DNA from: Luidia sarsii
Lineage: Eukaryota > Echinodermata > Asteroidea > Paxillosida > Luidiidae
Assembly: GCA_949987565.1 (NCBI GenBank)
Contig: OX465110.1
Span: 20,169,773 to 20,233,772, forward strand
Length of the DNA stretch: 64,000 bases
Direction: 5' to 3'
The position numbers and the translations under genes are program-made. Position 1 is the first letter of the stretch. Every line of letters starts with the position of its first letter. This document shows positions 1-12,503 of the stretch, piece by piece. The notes beneath the pieces are model-generated. The model did not search any database, had not been told where the DNA came from, and saw nothing but the letters and a program-made list of their open reading frames with translations.

Positions 1-203
1 GTGCTCAGTAAGATTTCACCCATTTAAAATCTAACCATTCTCTCAGTTAAATTGCCCTTTTTTTGTTTTTGTTAATATCCAGTGTGAACAAGGCTTAGGC
101 CAGGTTTTTGGAAAGAGAGGCCCAGATTTTATTTGCCATGCCAGGTCTGAATTTTGGCAGGGTAACGGGCAAACGTAAATGGTCCCCCTCCCCTTGCACT
201 CAC

Positions 204-3200
204 GACATCATCGGTGCCCAGGTGCTGCACCAGTGACGTCATTGCCTTGATGGCATAGAAGGGCACCAGCTGGCTCTCTCGCTGCTGCAGCATGCCGTTG
301 CACAGGTTACAGACGGACCGCACATGTGGCCGCAGGTGCTCACCAGCACTGGAACTGATGCTGCTTAGGACGAGGGCAGCAATCTGCATTGGTTATAATA
401 GAATGCTGATGTGAATATCACCATTACCATCACTAACATCACCACCACCATCACCATCATCACTAACATCACAAGCACCACCACCACCATCATCACTAAC
501 ATTCCACCACCATCATCATCATCACAAGCATCACCACCACCATCACCATTACCATCACTAACATCACCACCATCATCACCACCACCATCACTAACATCAC
601 AAGCACCACCACCACCATCATCACTAACATTCCACCACCATCATCATCATCACAAGCATCACCACCACCATCACCACCACCATCACTAACATCACCACCA
701 TCATCACCACCACCATCACTAACATCACAAGCACCACCACCACCATCATCACTAACATTCCACCACCATCATCACCACCACCATCACTAACATCACAAGC
801 ACCACCACCACCATCATCACTAACATTCCACCACCATCATCACCACCACCATCACTAACATCACAAGCACCACCACCACCATCATCACTAACATTCCACC
901 ACCATCATCATCATCACAAGCATCACCACCACCATCACCATTACCATCACTAACATCACCACCACCATCACTAACATCACAAGCATCACCACCACCATCA
1001 TCACTAACATTCCACCATCATCATCATCATCACAAGCATCACCACCACCATCACCATTACCATCACTAACATCACCACCATCATCACCACCACCATCACT
1101 AACATCATAAGCACCACCACCACCATCATCACTAACATTCCACCACCATCATCACCACCACCATCACTAACATCACAAGCACCACCACCACCATCATCAC
1201 TAACATTCCACCACCATCATCATCATCACAAGCATCACCACCACCATCACCATTACCATCACTAACATCACCACCATCATCACCACCACCATCACTAACA
1301 TCACAAGCACCACCACCACCATCATCACTAACATTCCACCACCATCATCACCACCACCATCACTAACATCACAAGCACCACCACCACCATCATCACTAAC
1401 ATTCCACCACCATCATCATCATCACAAGCATCACCACCACCATCACCATTACCATCACTAACATCACCACCATCATCACCACCACCATCACTAACATCAC
1501 AAGCACCACCACCACCATCATCACTAACATTCCACCACCATCATCACCACCACCATCACTAACATCACAAGCACCACCATCACCATCATCACAAGCATCA
1601 CCACCACCATCACCATTACCATCACTAACATCACCACCACCATCACCATCATCAATAACATCACAAGCACCACCACCACCACCATCACTAACATTCCACC
1701 ATCATCATCATCATCACAAGCATCACCACCACCATCACCATTACCATCACTAACATCACCACCACCATCACTAACATCACAAGCACCACCACCACCATCA
1801 CCACCACCATCACCACCACCATCACTAACATCACCACCACCATCACCATCATCACTAACATTCCACCACCATCATCATCATCACAAGCATCACCACCACC
1901 ATCACCATTACCATCACCACCATCATCACCACCACCATCACTAACATCACCACCACCACCACCATCATCACTAACATTCCACCACCATCATCATCATCAC
2001 AAGCATCACCACCACCATCACCACCACCATCACTAACATCACCACCATCATCACCACCACCATCACTAACATCACAAGCACCACCACCACCATCATCACT
2101 AACATTCCACCACCATCATCATCATCACAAGCATCACCACCACCATCACCATTACCATCACTAACATCACCACCATCATCACCACCACCATCACTAACAT
2201 CACCACCACCATCACCATCATCACAAGCATCACCACCATTAGCCATTAGCACCACCCTCACTGATATCACCACAACCACCACCACCACCACCACCACCAG
2301 CATCACTACCATCACTCCCATCATCAACACCACCTCTACCACCGCCCACACCAGCCACAGCGCCCCCAGCCGTGCTCATGCCCCAGAGCTCTTGCGGGCG
2401 TGCAGATCTGCCTGGTCAATACGCACCTCCTGGTGGGGCAGGTTGGGACTGCGGGCCTGCAGCTGCAGGAATCTCATCAGGTCTGGCCAGCCGCCGGGGG
2501 AAGGGAGCTCGTGCTTAGCGATAGCACCCACCAGCTGTGCCACCGCATTGCAGACACTCTTGCTGTGACCAGACAGAACCGTCAGACGGTCAGATAAGCC
2601 TTGAGGGTTTGCATGCTGGAAATACTAAGTGGAAGGTTTGCATGGTGGAAATACTAAGTGGAAGGTTTGCAGGTGGAAATACTAAGTGGAAGGTTTGCAG
2701 GTGGAAATACTAAGTGGAAGGTTTGCATGGTGGAAATACTAAGTGGAAGGTTTGCATGGTGGAAATACTAAGTGGAAGGTTTGCATGGTGGAAATACTAA
2801 GTGGAAGGTTTGCATGGTGGAAATACTAAGTGGAAGGTTTGCATGGTGGAAATACTAAGTGGAAGGTTTGCAGGTGGAAATACTAAGTGGAAGGTTTGCA
2901 TGGTGGAAATACTAAGTGGAAGGTTTGCAGGTGGAAATACTAAGTGGAAGGTTTGCAGGTGGAAATACTAAGTGGAAGGTTTGCAGGTGGAAATACTAAG
3001 TGGAAGGTTTGCATGGTGGAAATACTAAGTGGAAGGTTTGACACTGTGTAGAGCTTCTCTTTCAAGGAGCGTGGCTCTGTCAAGAGCCGGTTACTTTGTT
3101 TCGGGTTCTGTGTACTCTGCGTAGTGAGTACTCCTGACGATGGGCATAGTACACACTATCCGAAATGTTGAGTTACTGACTCTTTTCAGAGCCACACTCC

Positions 3201-6200
3201 TTCTTGATAGAGAATCGCTGCATGGTGTCACTGCAAACCTTCCACTGGTCAGAGTATGGTCACAGGCTATGCATGGCAGAAGTTCTATTAATGAGAAAGT
3301 TTGCGGTGACACCTTAAAGAGGGTCGCTCTTTTGTGAGTGAGTGTGGTTCTGAAAAGAACTGGAGGGATACACTTCAAGAAGAGCAACCCTTTACATGGT
3401 GTCACCATGAACCTCCTCATATTAAAAAGTCATCCTTGTACAAACAGAACGACCGACAGTGTTTCCCTGCGATGTTGACTTCTTTTGATTCGTTTCTAAT
3501 GACCGTCTGCCTTGAATGACATCGAAGCGGGTTTTTGCCAAGCAACCTGATAGAACGGAGGGAAACTCGTTTTGGCGCTCGAAGCGAATTTTGGCGCTCG
3601 AGCAACTCTGTGCGATTGGCCCCTGGTTAAAAGCGTGAGGGCGTGATTCAAAGAGGGTCTGACCGACTGGACGTCTAACCCACACTGTGTTCGCAGAGCT
3701 TTGCTCGGACAGGATTCTTGCTTTCTGGAGCAGACGTCTTCAACACTTGGCCGGCGAGCCGGTCGAGGTTGAGGTATGGTGGATCCCAATTTAAACAGGA
3801 GCAGTTCACTGCGTTCCATCAAGGATATGATATGACTTGCACTAGGAACACTTGTTACACAAGATCAGAACGAGCACAAAAATGGGATTGGTTTTGGTTT
3901 TTGTTTCTCGTCAGCACCCATTACCAGAATCGCTTCTATTGAGGTAATGAACACTGAACCCTGTTTTCGTAGTGGGCTAGTTAGTCACGGAAACTCTGTT
4001 CCTGGCTGCGACTTCTGTACTTACTCAGCTTCTTGGAGGAGAACCTGCAGCAAGATCTGCTTCAAACTGTGGCAGGGGGAAAACAACAAAGAGAACTCAT
4101 GCACAGAGATGTGGGAACCTGCTGGCCGACCTAAATGGCCACTTTGCAAGTCTCAAGGAGGTACCGGACCTGAACGTGTCGATCCCTGCCCGGACCCTCC
4201 TCTCAATTCAGGCGCGCTCACTAGTCAGGGATGTAAGTGACCGACGAAGTCATGTCCTGAAAACTACCGAAGGCCAATCAATTGTGCGACTGCGAGTGAG
4301 CGCTTACGCGCACGACCGAGAGATGCGATTGCAAAATTCACGGCAGGGGTGCAGGTGCACTTCAATTTTTAGGGTTTTAAGAGATCAAAATGAGCAGTTT
4401 GAGATAGCAGTTTGACATAAAAAAAATAAAAAATAATAATAATAATAATAAATAAAAAAAAACGGAAATTTCCGCCGAAGTCTTACGTTCCTGACTAGTA
4501 CTCCTACACTTCTCCCTTTGGATCTTCCCTCCTCAAATCCCTGCCCTACTCCTTTTTTTTCAATGAGGGTTTGTCCTGCTCGACGCAATAACACTAACTG
4601 CCCAGTGCTTTGCTCAATGCCTGATGGACAAATATCAGGCAGCTCGGGTGGGATTCAAACTTGCGATTCCCTCCGATCCCTGCCTGATATTTTTTTTCAT
4701 CAGGCCATCGGGCAAAGCACTGGGCACTCGGTGGTTATTACGTAGAGCAGGGCAAACCCTCATTGCATTACATCCTCCTCAATGCCCCAGAAAGGTCCTG
4801 CTAGGATCGAAACGTCAGGCCCAATAAATTTTAAGATTATACGTAAGAGGCGAGGTTTGTTGATAATAAAGCCCCTAAACTCGTTGAGAAAGCAGACACA
4901 GCCATGATGCTTTTGGAGGGGTGGACTTGAGGGTACAGTAGTTAGGGAAATGGCTATGGCTGTTGTCACATGCTTAGGCCATGCCTCGGTACAAATGGGA
5001 GGGGGGGGGGGGGGGTTGGCTGCAACGGCTGCTGCAGCCTCAGTGAAAGCTGTGGCTGTGGCTCTGTCCATACCTCTGGGTGAGATCTGGAGGGATACGG
5101 GTCCACTGCTTGGCGATACGGCGACGTAAGAGCACTGCGGCCAGCTGACGTATCTGAGGATGACAGAGCAACAGCGAGCATGTAATAATTAGCACTACCA
5201 ATACCTCTTCTGGACTTATTTGGCGGGATCAGTGAATTTTAGAACTCGAACCAACCACCATGCGATATCATACATTGGCTTTAGCACTATAGGAAAAATG
5301 AAATACTGCATATACATGTACAAAGTCAATTGGTTGTCCAGGATTTCTTGAATAACGCATTGACTATGGGTTCTGTCTGCCTGACCTGATTCAGCCTGCA
5401 TTCTGCATACTGATCTTTTCTCATGCATTTAACATTTTAAAGCAATCCCATGAACTGAAAAATGAAGGTGCGTTAGCCCTCAATTTTTTACTGAGCTGAA
5501 GGGATTTTCAGTGGAGGGCAGAGCAGGGCAGGGCAGGGCAGGGCAGGGCAGGGCAGGGCAGGGCAGGGCAGGGCAGGGCAGGGCAGGGCAGGGCAGGGCA
5601 GGGCAGGGCAGGGCTGGGCTGGGTAGGGCAGCAGGGCAGGGCAGGGCAGGGCAGGGCAGGGCAGGGCAGGGCAGGGCAGGGCAGGGCAGGGCAGGGCTGG
5701 GCAGGGCTGGGCTGGGCAGGGCTGGGCTGGGCAGGGCAGGGCTGGGCAGGGCAGGGCAGGGCAGGGCAGGGCAGTTCAGGGGAAGGCAGGGAAGGCAGGG
5801 CAGGGCAGGGCAGGGCAGGGCGGGGCAGAGGGACAATGTCAGAATGTACAAGACCTTTCCAGGATGGGAGTCACAACAAAGTGACATGCTTTCAAGTAAA
5901 ACCTCAAGAATGCTGTTTACCTGCTTAACACCACTGGACAGCTAAAATCTTCCACGACAACATTCTCTGTGGTCTTCCGTGGTAGAAAATGGAAATTATA
6001 TTGGAAGCTTGCAAAAGTGACATCTAAATGCCACCAAATACCACCGAAGTGCCACAAGAATGGCCTTGTTGAGTCGAATCAGGGACTGTCTTGGTGACCA
6101 GATTATAACCACGCAGACCAACAGTCGCTTAAAGGCCACAGCTTTTCCTAAGTGACTGCTCACTGCTCACCTGGGGGTTGGCGGAGGAGGTCAGGACACC

Positions 6201-7099
6201 AAACAGGCCCGGAACGACGCTGGCATCCTTCAAAGCGACCTTCAGCTCTTTTGTGCCCTTCATGGTGGGGAGGGGGAGAAATCGCAACAGAGATGATAGA
6301 GTCTGATTGAGTAATGCATGCCACCCCTTCTACAGTACGCTAATTCTTCTTTGTTCTACACTAGGGCCTACTTCATTCCACACACGAGCAAAGGAACCCG
6401 TTATACTTAGTACATTGGCTGGGCAAACTAACACTGCTTTTTTTAGGCGGTAGCATTGATTTTCACAAGCAAAGTTGTATGATTAATGTATGCCACTCCT
6501 TCTACAATATATTCATTCTACGACAGTCGTTCCCAACAACACTCCAGTATCCAACAAGCATGAAAGTGTGAAGCCTGCTGATCCCAACAGTACCCAACAG
6601 TGGATACTGTTGGGTTCAGTAAGAATTTCAGTAAGAACTTCAGTAAGAATTTGTAATTGTAAACATCATACACTACAGCTCTATTTTTAGTCTACGGTAC
6701 TCAGCATCAGTTTCAATCAGTTACTAATTAATGACACTATTTATTAATATTATGACAGCAGTCAGAAGTTCTACAGGATTAGGCAAACCTGAGATAATCA
6801 GTTTGTCGATAGATATGGGTAAAAATAGTGTTTCCGACGGCTTGATCAAAAGTTCAGAACTTGATGATGTTCAGGCATGGTGGTGCGATTTCGCAATCGC
6901 AAGTTCCGCTACCAAGTTGCCAGGCGGGCAGCCCAGCCCTCGAAGCATATTCCCGCGGTTAGGAAGCTTAAGCGTCATTCCCATGTCTTCCGTAAACTCA
7001 TGCATGTTGTTTTCGCCAAAAATTAGGACTCACCTCTTGTATGACAGCGCTGTTTGGCACAAGCAGTTTGTGCAGGATTTCTTCCAAGGGAGCCGCCAT
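204..7099 (-). CDS. IPO4: Importin-4, N-terminal part (6 exons, runs off left edge)
   Basis: Beta-karyopherin that carries cargo such as histones and ribosomal proteins through the nuclear pore (family knowledge). Minus-strand exons inferred from splice sites: 7099-7034 (start Met, [17 protein letters not shown]), 6257-6171, 5153-5074, 4066-4025, 2562-2427 and 383-204. All junction phases fit (0, 0, 2, 2, 0), giving about 197 residues with no stop. Exon 3 reads [17 protein letters not shown], which matches the vertebrate importin-4 importin-N segment IRQFAAVLTRRRLN. Exon 5 has [16 protein letters not shown] and exon 6 [21 protein letters not shown], both aligning in order with IPO4 HEAT repeats. 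The 42-nt exon 4 ([13 protein letters not shown]) was found by homology and by fit of flanking phases. The rest of the ~1080-residue protein lies beyond base 1. Two introns contain large minisatellites. Identification rests on recalled family sequence, not a search. Confidence 0.9.
408..2330. repeat. CAC/CAT-rich minisatellite in IPO4 intron 5
   Basis: About 1.9 kb of degenerate CACCACCAT/CATCACTAACAT sequence. AACATTCCAC recurs at spacings of about 68 and about 128 bp (for example near 755, 823, 891 and again 1135, 1204), so a ~68-bp higher-order unit is built on trinucleotides. His/Thr- and Val/Met-rich ORFs across it are by-products. It fills most of the intron between the exons at 383-204 and 2562-2427. 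Confidence 0.95.
2612..3042. repeat. 27/29-bp minisatellite in IPO4 intron 4
   Basis: About 15 direct copies of a unit containing GGAAATACTAAGTGGAAGG. Two length variants alternate, 29 bp (GCATGGTGG...) and 27 bp (GCAGGTGG...), differing by loss of two bases. It begins about 50 bp from the acceptor of the 2562-2427 exon. Confidence 0.95.
3043..4024. other. Rest of IPO4 intron 4, no recognised gene
   Basis: Short ORFs on both strands overlap here but none resembles a known family or has a useful codon pattern. ATGGTGTCAC recurs (3221 and 3396 regions) with a related inverted form, suggesting a decayed repeat. I cannot name it. Confidence 0.4.
4560..4766. mobile_element. Foldback MITE-like element, IPO4 intron 3
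   Basis: Outer arms are inverted copies: CAATGAGGGTTTGTCCTGCT at the left and its complement AGAGCAGGGCAAACCCTCATTG at the right, continuing inward as CCCAGTGCTTTGC and its complement. The centre carries a tRNA-B-box-like stretch (GTTTGAATCCC on the minus strand). The same family recurs at 43712-43880 and as a fragment at 18680-18850. No transposase is present, so it is non-autonomous if it is mobile. Confidence 0.7.
4785..4840 (+). repeat. PLE-type tail relic (hammerhead-like core)
   Basis: AAAGGTCCTGCTAGGATCGA followed by AACGTCAGGCC and a T/A-rich tail ending TTTTAAGATTAT. This is the same terminal sequence that closes the Penelope-like fragment at 41498-41904. Only the tail is present, directly behind the MITE. 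Confidence 0.65.
5507..5830. repeat. (GGGCA)n minisatellite, IPO4 intron 2
   Basis: About 320 bp of near-perfect pentamer GGGCA with GGGCT interruptions. It stays open in several frames on both strands (Gly-Arg-Ala-Gly and Ala-Leu-Pro-Cys repeats), which are not genes. Strand-asymmetric G-rich DNA of this kind can form G-quadruplexes, but that is untested. Confidence 0.95.
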
Positions 7100-7165
7100 C
7101 TTGACTTTGTTCAACACCGCCTGTAGTGAACAGCGCCCTCACTTTTTATGGAGGACTTCGGTTGC
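7100..7165 (-). promoter_or_regulatory. IPO4 5'UTR/core promoter with YY1-like initiator
   Basis: The start codon lies in AAGATGGCGGC on the minus strand (about 7101-7091), the classic YY1-type motif found over the start of many TATA-less housekeeping genes. No TATA box is visible just upstream. A 30-odd-bp stretch at 7128-7160 (GAACAGCGCCCTCACTTTTT on the plus strand) recurs at 7888-7925. That YY1 acts here is inference. Confidence 0.45.
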
Positions 7166-8400
7166 AAACACAGACATAATTCTACCTCACAAACACCTCG
7201 GACTTACTTGAGATTGCACCTGTTACCGGTATTTCTTCGTCACGGATGAGAGATTCCATCGATAAAAAAGGGCGCGTCTCTCTATATAAGCCAGAGTCGT
7301 GGTACATGCCCCAGGGTATTTCGTTAAATTTGGGAAAATAACCCATAATTATATAGGTTATTGTCTGTGGGTTGCAGCAGTACATGGGTGCAGCACACAA
7401 AATCCATCCAAGATGGCTCCGCCGAGCTGATTATCATTAAGTGTGTACCCACAACTTTTTTTTTAATAAGGGGTCTTTGGAAGCTAATTAACTGATACAT
7501 TGTAGAACAAGTGAAGCTTAAGACAACCTGGGGGTTCACTCTTCAATCTGGTATGTAATTTGGACCATATCTGGCTTTAAAGTGGCCCTATTTGGCTGTG
7601 GAATTGGAGGGGTCCATCCCAAAATCCTTGCAGAAATTCGGCTTGGACGGCTACACATTTTGGAGGTGGTTTTTTTCTGGGGGTAATTAGCAAAAAATCT
7701 AATCGGCTAAGAGCACTAAAATTGAAAAGAATCTGAGAGATGAAGGTCCAAACTACAATTTTAAGTATAGCTACAAGAACTGTGAGACTTTTGGGCGTGG
7801 GGGATGGGATAATTGGCTTTGAAAGTGAGTGTTTTTTTTACAGTGTTCAATGGGAGCTCGATTTAGTGTTCTGCACCCACATAGTCCTGAACAGCGCCCT
7901 CACTTTTTATCGAGGACATCGGCCCAATGGTGTCTTCATTACCGTGTTCACGAGTTCACTAGTCGTGAAGAGGCGTTCCAATCGTCTCGTAACATGATAC
8001 TTTATATGCAATTCTTCAAGATTTTCTCATGAATCAATGTTATTTTCGTTTGGGAGGGGAAATAAAAAATGCATGAATAATTAATGTCAATCATGATTTT
8101 GTTTACTCGCTTAGGCCTACCAAAGACGAAAAAATTGCGGGCAGCCGGATCGACAAAGTTCCAATTGTACGGGGAGATCACTTTATTTGAAAGAGTCGTG
8201 GCGAATAATCGATTTTCAGAATATTTAATCAATTTCAGAATCAAGTATTAATTGGGATCGATTCCCCAAAAATTGATACCGAATAATCGATTCTCCGAAT
8301 CCTCAATTACCCGGCATCAATATATATTCCGAATAATTATTTTGTTTGTCATCCGTGTCCTATTCTCTCTACCGCGACGTCATTCTTGTATCTGTTATGT
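7166..8400. other. Upstream flank of IPO4, no gene seen
   Basis: AT-rich DNA with short random ORFs only. It holds a second copy (7888-7925) of a 7128-7160 stretch and a CCAAGATGGCTCCGCC motif near 7410 resembling the IPO4 initiator. No RNA gene or transposon protein is recognisable. Confidence 0.5.
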
Positions 8401-8409
8401 CTTTGTCAT

Positions 8410-8505
8410 TCTGCCTTTGAGAAAGGTCCTACTATGATCTTAACGTCAGGACATTTTGGTAAATTTAGTCAGTAAGCAGTTTGCAACATTTTTGAATAAA
8501 AATGA
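8410..8505 (+). repeat. PLE-type tail relic plus TCAGTAAGCAG flank
   Basis: GAGAAAGGTCCTACTATGAT followed by TTAACGTCAGGACATTTTGG, a degenerate tail copy with the core GAAAC lost. It is followed by TCAGTAAGCAGTTTGCAACA, which also follows the tails at 9600 and, in reverse, at 31005. That trailing block is therefore probably part of the repeat. Confidence 0.6.
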
Positions 8506-8874
8506 CTCTAGAGTCTAGATATTTTTTGCTCTAAACAAATTTTCAGGGCTTTTCTTCCCGATCCCCTGACTTTCTGTTTGTCAGGCCCTCGAATTACTTT
8601 TTGAGATTTATTTTTTCCTGTGCAATCAAAACCTAATACTCCATTACATGAATAACCAATTTTTCAAGGAATAATTTTTATTTTTTTTTAGAAATTGACT
8701 TGGGATTCAAAGAACCGCTGGGCAGTAGAAATCTCATGTGGAACAAAAATACACTGCATTTTATTTGATAGAATATAGCCATTAAATCCTTTCTCAACAG
8801 TACAGCAAGTCTATAGAGCTCCACAACCGCAAGTTCATCTTCGGGGATATGTTGAGAATTCGACCCTAAAATGC

Positions 8875-8960
8875 TATGCATATTCATGAACAATGTTTAC
8901 TCTGATTTGCCAATGTCAGCGTATAGAGCATACATGAATATGCATAAACATGGTGTAATG
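8875..8960. promoter_or_regulatory. Octamer/CCAAT palindromic module, copy 1
   Basis: An ATGCATATTCATG arm, a CTCTGATTTGCCAA block and an inverted arm CATGAATATGCATA, followed by ATTGGCCAATCAGAG. The arms carry POU-octamer-like cores and the block a CCAAT/NF-Y-like site in both orientations. The module repeats directly at 9192-9268. It could equally be a small foldback repeat; nothing shows it drives transcription. Confidence 0.4.
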
Positions 8961-9191
8961 ACAATTGGCCAATCAGAGTAAGGGACCGGAAGTATATAGC
9001 GTTTGCGGGAAGAATTCCTTTGCTGGTGACTATATCCAGCCTATTTTTTCAGTCAGTTTTTTGTATATCACTACGTACTTTCAGCCTACTTTATATCCGC
9101 TACTCAGGCAAGCAGACTTACATGGGCCATGCCACGGACGTTTATTCACACGGCAACAGCACTCTTCCATGAAGGTCGTTCCTGCCGATGT

Positions 9192-9268
9192 TACGCATAT
9201 TCATTAACACTCTGATTGGCCAACGTCAAAGTATAAAAGCAAGCATGAATATGCATAAACATTGGTAA
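9192..9268. promoter_or_regulatory. Octamer/CCAAT module, copy 2, with TATA-like box
   Basis: ACGCATATTCATTAACACTC, GATTGGCCAA, then TATAAAAGCA at about 9231 and CATGAATATGCATAAACATT. Same order as copy 1 about 310 bp earlier. The CCAAT-TATA-octamer arrangement looks promoter-like, but no supported gene follows on either strand. Confidence 0.4.
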
Positions 9269-9477
9269 ATTGAAACTGTTCTACAAATCCCATAGCTGTC
9301 ATTATTTTAAAGAAGCAAGGAAAAAGGCGTATAATACAATGCACAGGCTTCATTATCAAACCATCCGATTGAGCTTTAAAAGCCTTTGGCGGAGTATCTA
9401 TTTTCATCTTTAAAGCGTAGTCTATTTATTTTGTATGATTCGAAAAAATACATCATAGATTGCTAGGTAAAGCAAAG

Positions 9478-9642
9478 GCTTAAAATTTAGTGGGCCTGAC
9501 GTTTCGATCCTAGCAGGAAGGCAGAGAAAGGTCCTTTGAGAAAGGTCCTGCTAGGATCGAAACGTCAGGCCCACTAAATTTTAAGATTTACATTCTGGTA
9601 TTTTTAGTCAGTAAGCAGTTTGCAACATTTTTGTATATTACC
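9478..9642. mobile_element. Foldback pair of PLE-type tails
   Basis: A minus-oriented tail (CTTAAAATTTAGTGGGCCTG at the left) and a plus-oriented tail (AGGCCCACTAAATTTTAAGA at the right) form about 40-bp arms around a short spacer holding GAGAAAGGTCC duplicates. Both ends of the structure are therefore the element's 3' terminus. TCAGTAAGCAGTTTGCAACA follows, as in other copies. Confidence 0.7.
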
Positions 9643-10615
9643 TAAAGCAAAGGCTGTGCAATTACCACAGTTCCATACATTTTATCAATCAATATTGATG
9701 ACATTGGACCTACCTAAACGTGGTTGTTTTTTTGCTAATCAATTTAACAAATAGCTAAGGACCTCCGACTGTCAGACCAAGGCTTTCCTTGGAAGCAAAC
9801 ATGAACATTATATATCTGACACTAACCACTCATCGCCAAATGTTTTCGGTATAAGCTTCCATCTTTGAAAGCAGCCGGACAACATCAGTTCCTTCATCTT
9901 ACAAGAAGCCAATTGAAAAGTTAATTAACAAATGAAATCACTGAAGCTACTATCTTAACAAATCCCTTTTTTAGGCCTATATCAGGATGTTTTTAAGAAT
10001 ACATGCACTTTTTGTATAACGCAATTGTACAATAATAACAGCTGATGACTATTCTAACAGCTGGAGCTATATAATAGAATCAAAACCGTTACTCAGGACA
10101 GACCACTGCTCTTGTGGTGGTGCTCGGTAAATCCCCAGGTGTTAATAATATACCATTACAAAGGTACGTGGGTTTATTTGGGGGTTTTGTTTTTAGAAAA
10201 GGGGAGAGAGACACACCCGTAACGATGCCCATACACAAACATGGCAGCAAACTTGACACTCGTCTATAATTTCAATATTATTGCAAGTACTTTCTAATGT
10301 TTGGCGGGAAAAAAGTGCTTGTGATCGCTTGTCGTTTATTAGTAAATTTGACCTATTGTCTGGTTCACAGTATAGATACAGAGCAAAGCGCTCAAGTGAA
10401 TTAGGCCTACCATTCATGGAGTGTAGTCCCTATTAAGTAAAATTCGACAATCTACTCAATGCTATTCAAAAATGTTTCCTCGACCTCTCCAAGGCATTAT
10501 ACATTGTAAATCACAATATACTGATCAATCATAAACCTTTCATGATATCGGTGTTGTGCTCTAGTGGAGTACAAGTAACAAGTTCACAAATCACAGTTCA
10601 TAGGCATTCTGCATC
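9643..10615. other. Duplicated flank, no gene seen
   Basis: AT-rich flank of unit 1. The stretch around 9690-9790 (including TCAATATTGATGACATTG) is matched near 22050-22160 in unit 2, supporting the duplication. No coding or RNA gene is recognised. Confidence 0.5.
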
Positions 10616-10618
10616 CTG

Positions 10619-11505
10619 TACACGTTCCTATGTGGCGCCCGTTTGTACACGTTTCGAATGGTGCCCCTTCTGTGCACAAGTCTATGGGGACCCCGTTTTG
10701 CACGTTTCTATGAGGCCCCCGTTTGTGCACGTTTCTATGGTAGTCTATGGGGATCCCGTTTGTGCACGTTTCTATGGTAGTCTATGGGGATCCCGTTTGT
10801 ACACGTTTCTGTGGTAGTCTATGGGATCCCGTTTGTACACGTTTCTATGGTAGTCTATGGGGATCCCGTTTGTGCACGTTTCTACGAGGCCCCGTTTGTA
10901 CACGGCTCTATGGTAGTCTATGGGGATCCCGTTTGTACACGGCTCTATGGTAGTCTATGGGGATCCCGTTTGTGCACGTTTCTATGGAAGTCTATGGGGA
11001 TCCCGTTTGTACACGTTTCTATGGTAGTCTATGGGATCCCGTTTGTGCACGTTTCTATGGTAGTCTATGGGGATCCCGTTTGTACACGTTTCTATGGTAG
11101 TCTATGGGGATCCCGTTTGTGCACGTTTCTATGGTAGTCTATGGGGATCCCGTGTGTGCACGTTTCTATGGTAGTCTATGGGGATCCCGTTTGTGCACGT
11201 TTCTACGACGCCCCGTTTGTACACGTTTCTATGGTAGTCTATGGGGATCCCGTTTGTACACGTTTCTATGGTAGTCTATGGGGATCCCGTTTGTGCACGT
11301 TTCTGAGGCCCACGTTTGCACACGAGTCTATAGGCCCCGTTTGTACGCGTTTCTATGGGGCGCCAGTTTGTACACGTTTCTACGGGACACCCGTTTGTAC
11401 ACGTTTCTACGGGACACCCGTTTGTACACGTTTCTACGGGACACCCGTTTGTACACGTTTCTACGGGACACCCGTTTGTACACGTTTCTACGGGACCCCC
11501 AAGTC
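10619..11505. repeat. TTTGTACACGTTTCTATGG minisatellite, unit 1
   Basis: About 27 degenerate copies of CGTTTGT(A/G)CACGTTTCTATGG with spacers of several classes. The main unit is about 37 bp (adds TAGTCTATGGGGATCC); near 11360-11490 a 26-bp class (ACGGGACACCC spacer) is homogenised. It corresponds to the arrays at 22310-22715 and 23665-24055. The many long ORFs across it are repeat artefacts. Confidence 0.93.
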
Positions 11506-12490
11506 CCCCACGGATCTGATATAGCTCCTTTGATATTCATTATTAAATGTTGTATAAACTATTGATGTATTAGGCCTATATCCGATAAAATATCTTATTA
11601 CGCAATCACCAAACTTGATGTTGTTATGAACAAATTGAAATCCTTATCTGAAACTGTTCTCTTGACGTTATAATTATGATGTACAGTCATGTTTTAACGT
11701 ATCTAAATCATTGTATTCTGATTTCAGGCAAGGCAACATTATTCACACACAAATGTTGCTACATGAAGGCAAACAAATTAAAACAGGTTTTACATAATAA
11801 ACAAAATAATGCAAAGTTTTGTGTAGGACTGATTAGGTAAATTCAAATAGCCATCTACTTTTAGTTCTCTATTATTTTGTCTCTTTCGTCAATACATTCC
11901 TACGAATCTCTAAGTGTATCTAAAGTTTTGTTTTCAATTATAGATGTCATCATCGTGAATGAGGGTAATATCCGATCAGTGCATGGTGAGCACTGCTTCG
12001 CACGGGAGCCCTCGGTACAAATACAACCATCATTAAAAGCCATCAATAAAACATTGCTCACATCAAAAGCAATGCCCAGTATAAAGGACACGATGACACT
12101 ATAATTTTTAACAATCAATTTAAACACGAACCAGGAGTTTTTTTATATATACAATAGCCTACGGGATAGGAAACATTAAACAATTTATTACATTAGAAGC
12201 AACAAAAACACCACGCTTCACCTTATAACCTACATTATAATTGTGTTAATTTTCCGGTGTTGCAGCTAAATACTTTCCCGACTAGAACAATTACTAGTTT
12301 CCAAGTATAAGTACTCTTGCACTCTTGTACGAGTATACATGTTTCTACGTGTACATGTCGTCGATTATACTTCTAATTCCTGGCATGAGTACCGCAATTC
12401 TCGAGCATTTTTTTTCTGACAGCGAGTACTGAAAAAGAAGAGCCATTTGCTGCGATAAAAACCCATACAATTGTATTTATCTTGAAAGAG
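11506..12490. other. 3' flank of helicase copy A, no gene seen
   Basis: AT-rich. Stretches such as TTTCAGGCAAGGCAACAT near 11723 recur near 23329, marking the duplicated flank. No further coding exon or clear poly(A) arrangement is visible. Confidence 0.5.
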
Positions 12491-12503
12491 TGTGATGATA
12501 CCA

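Noticed and set aside
5480..5945. Gly-Arg-Ala-Gly and Ala-Leu-Pro-Cys ORFs
   Set aside because: Both are the (GGGCA)n array translated on either strand.
10542..11565. Regular repeats with spacers resembling a CRISPR array
   Set aside because: Repeats and spacers are both repetitive, the host is clearly an intron-bearing animal, and no cas-type genes exist. It is a minisatellite.
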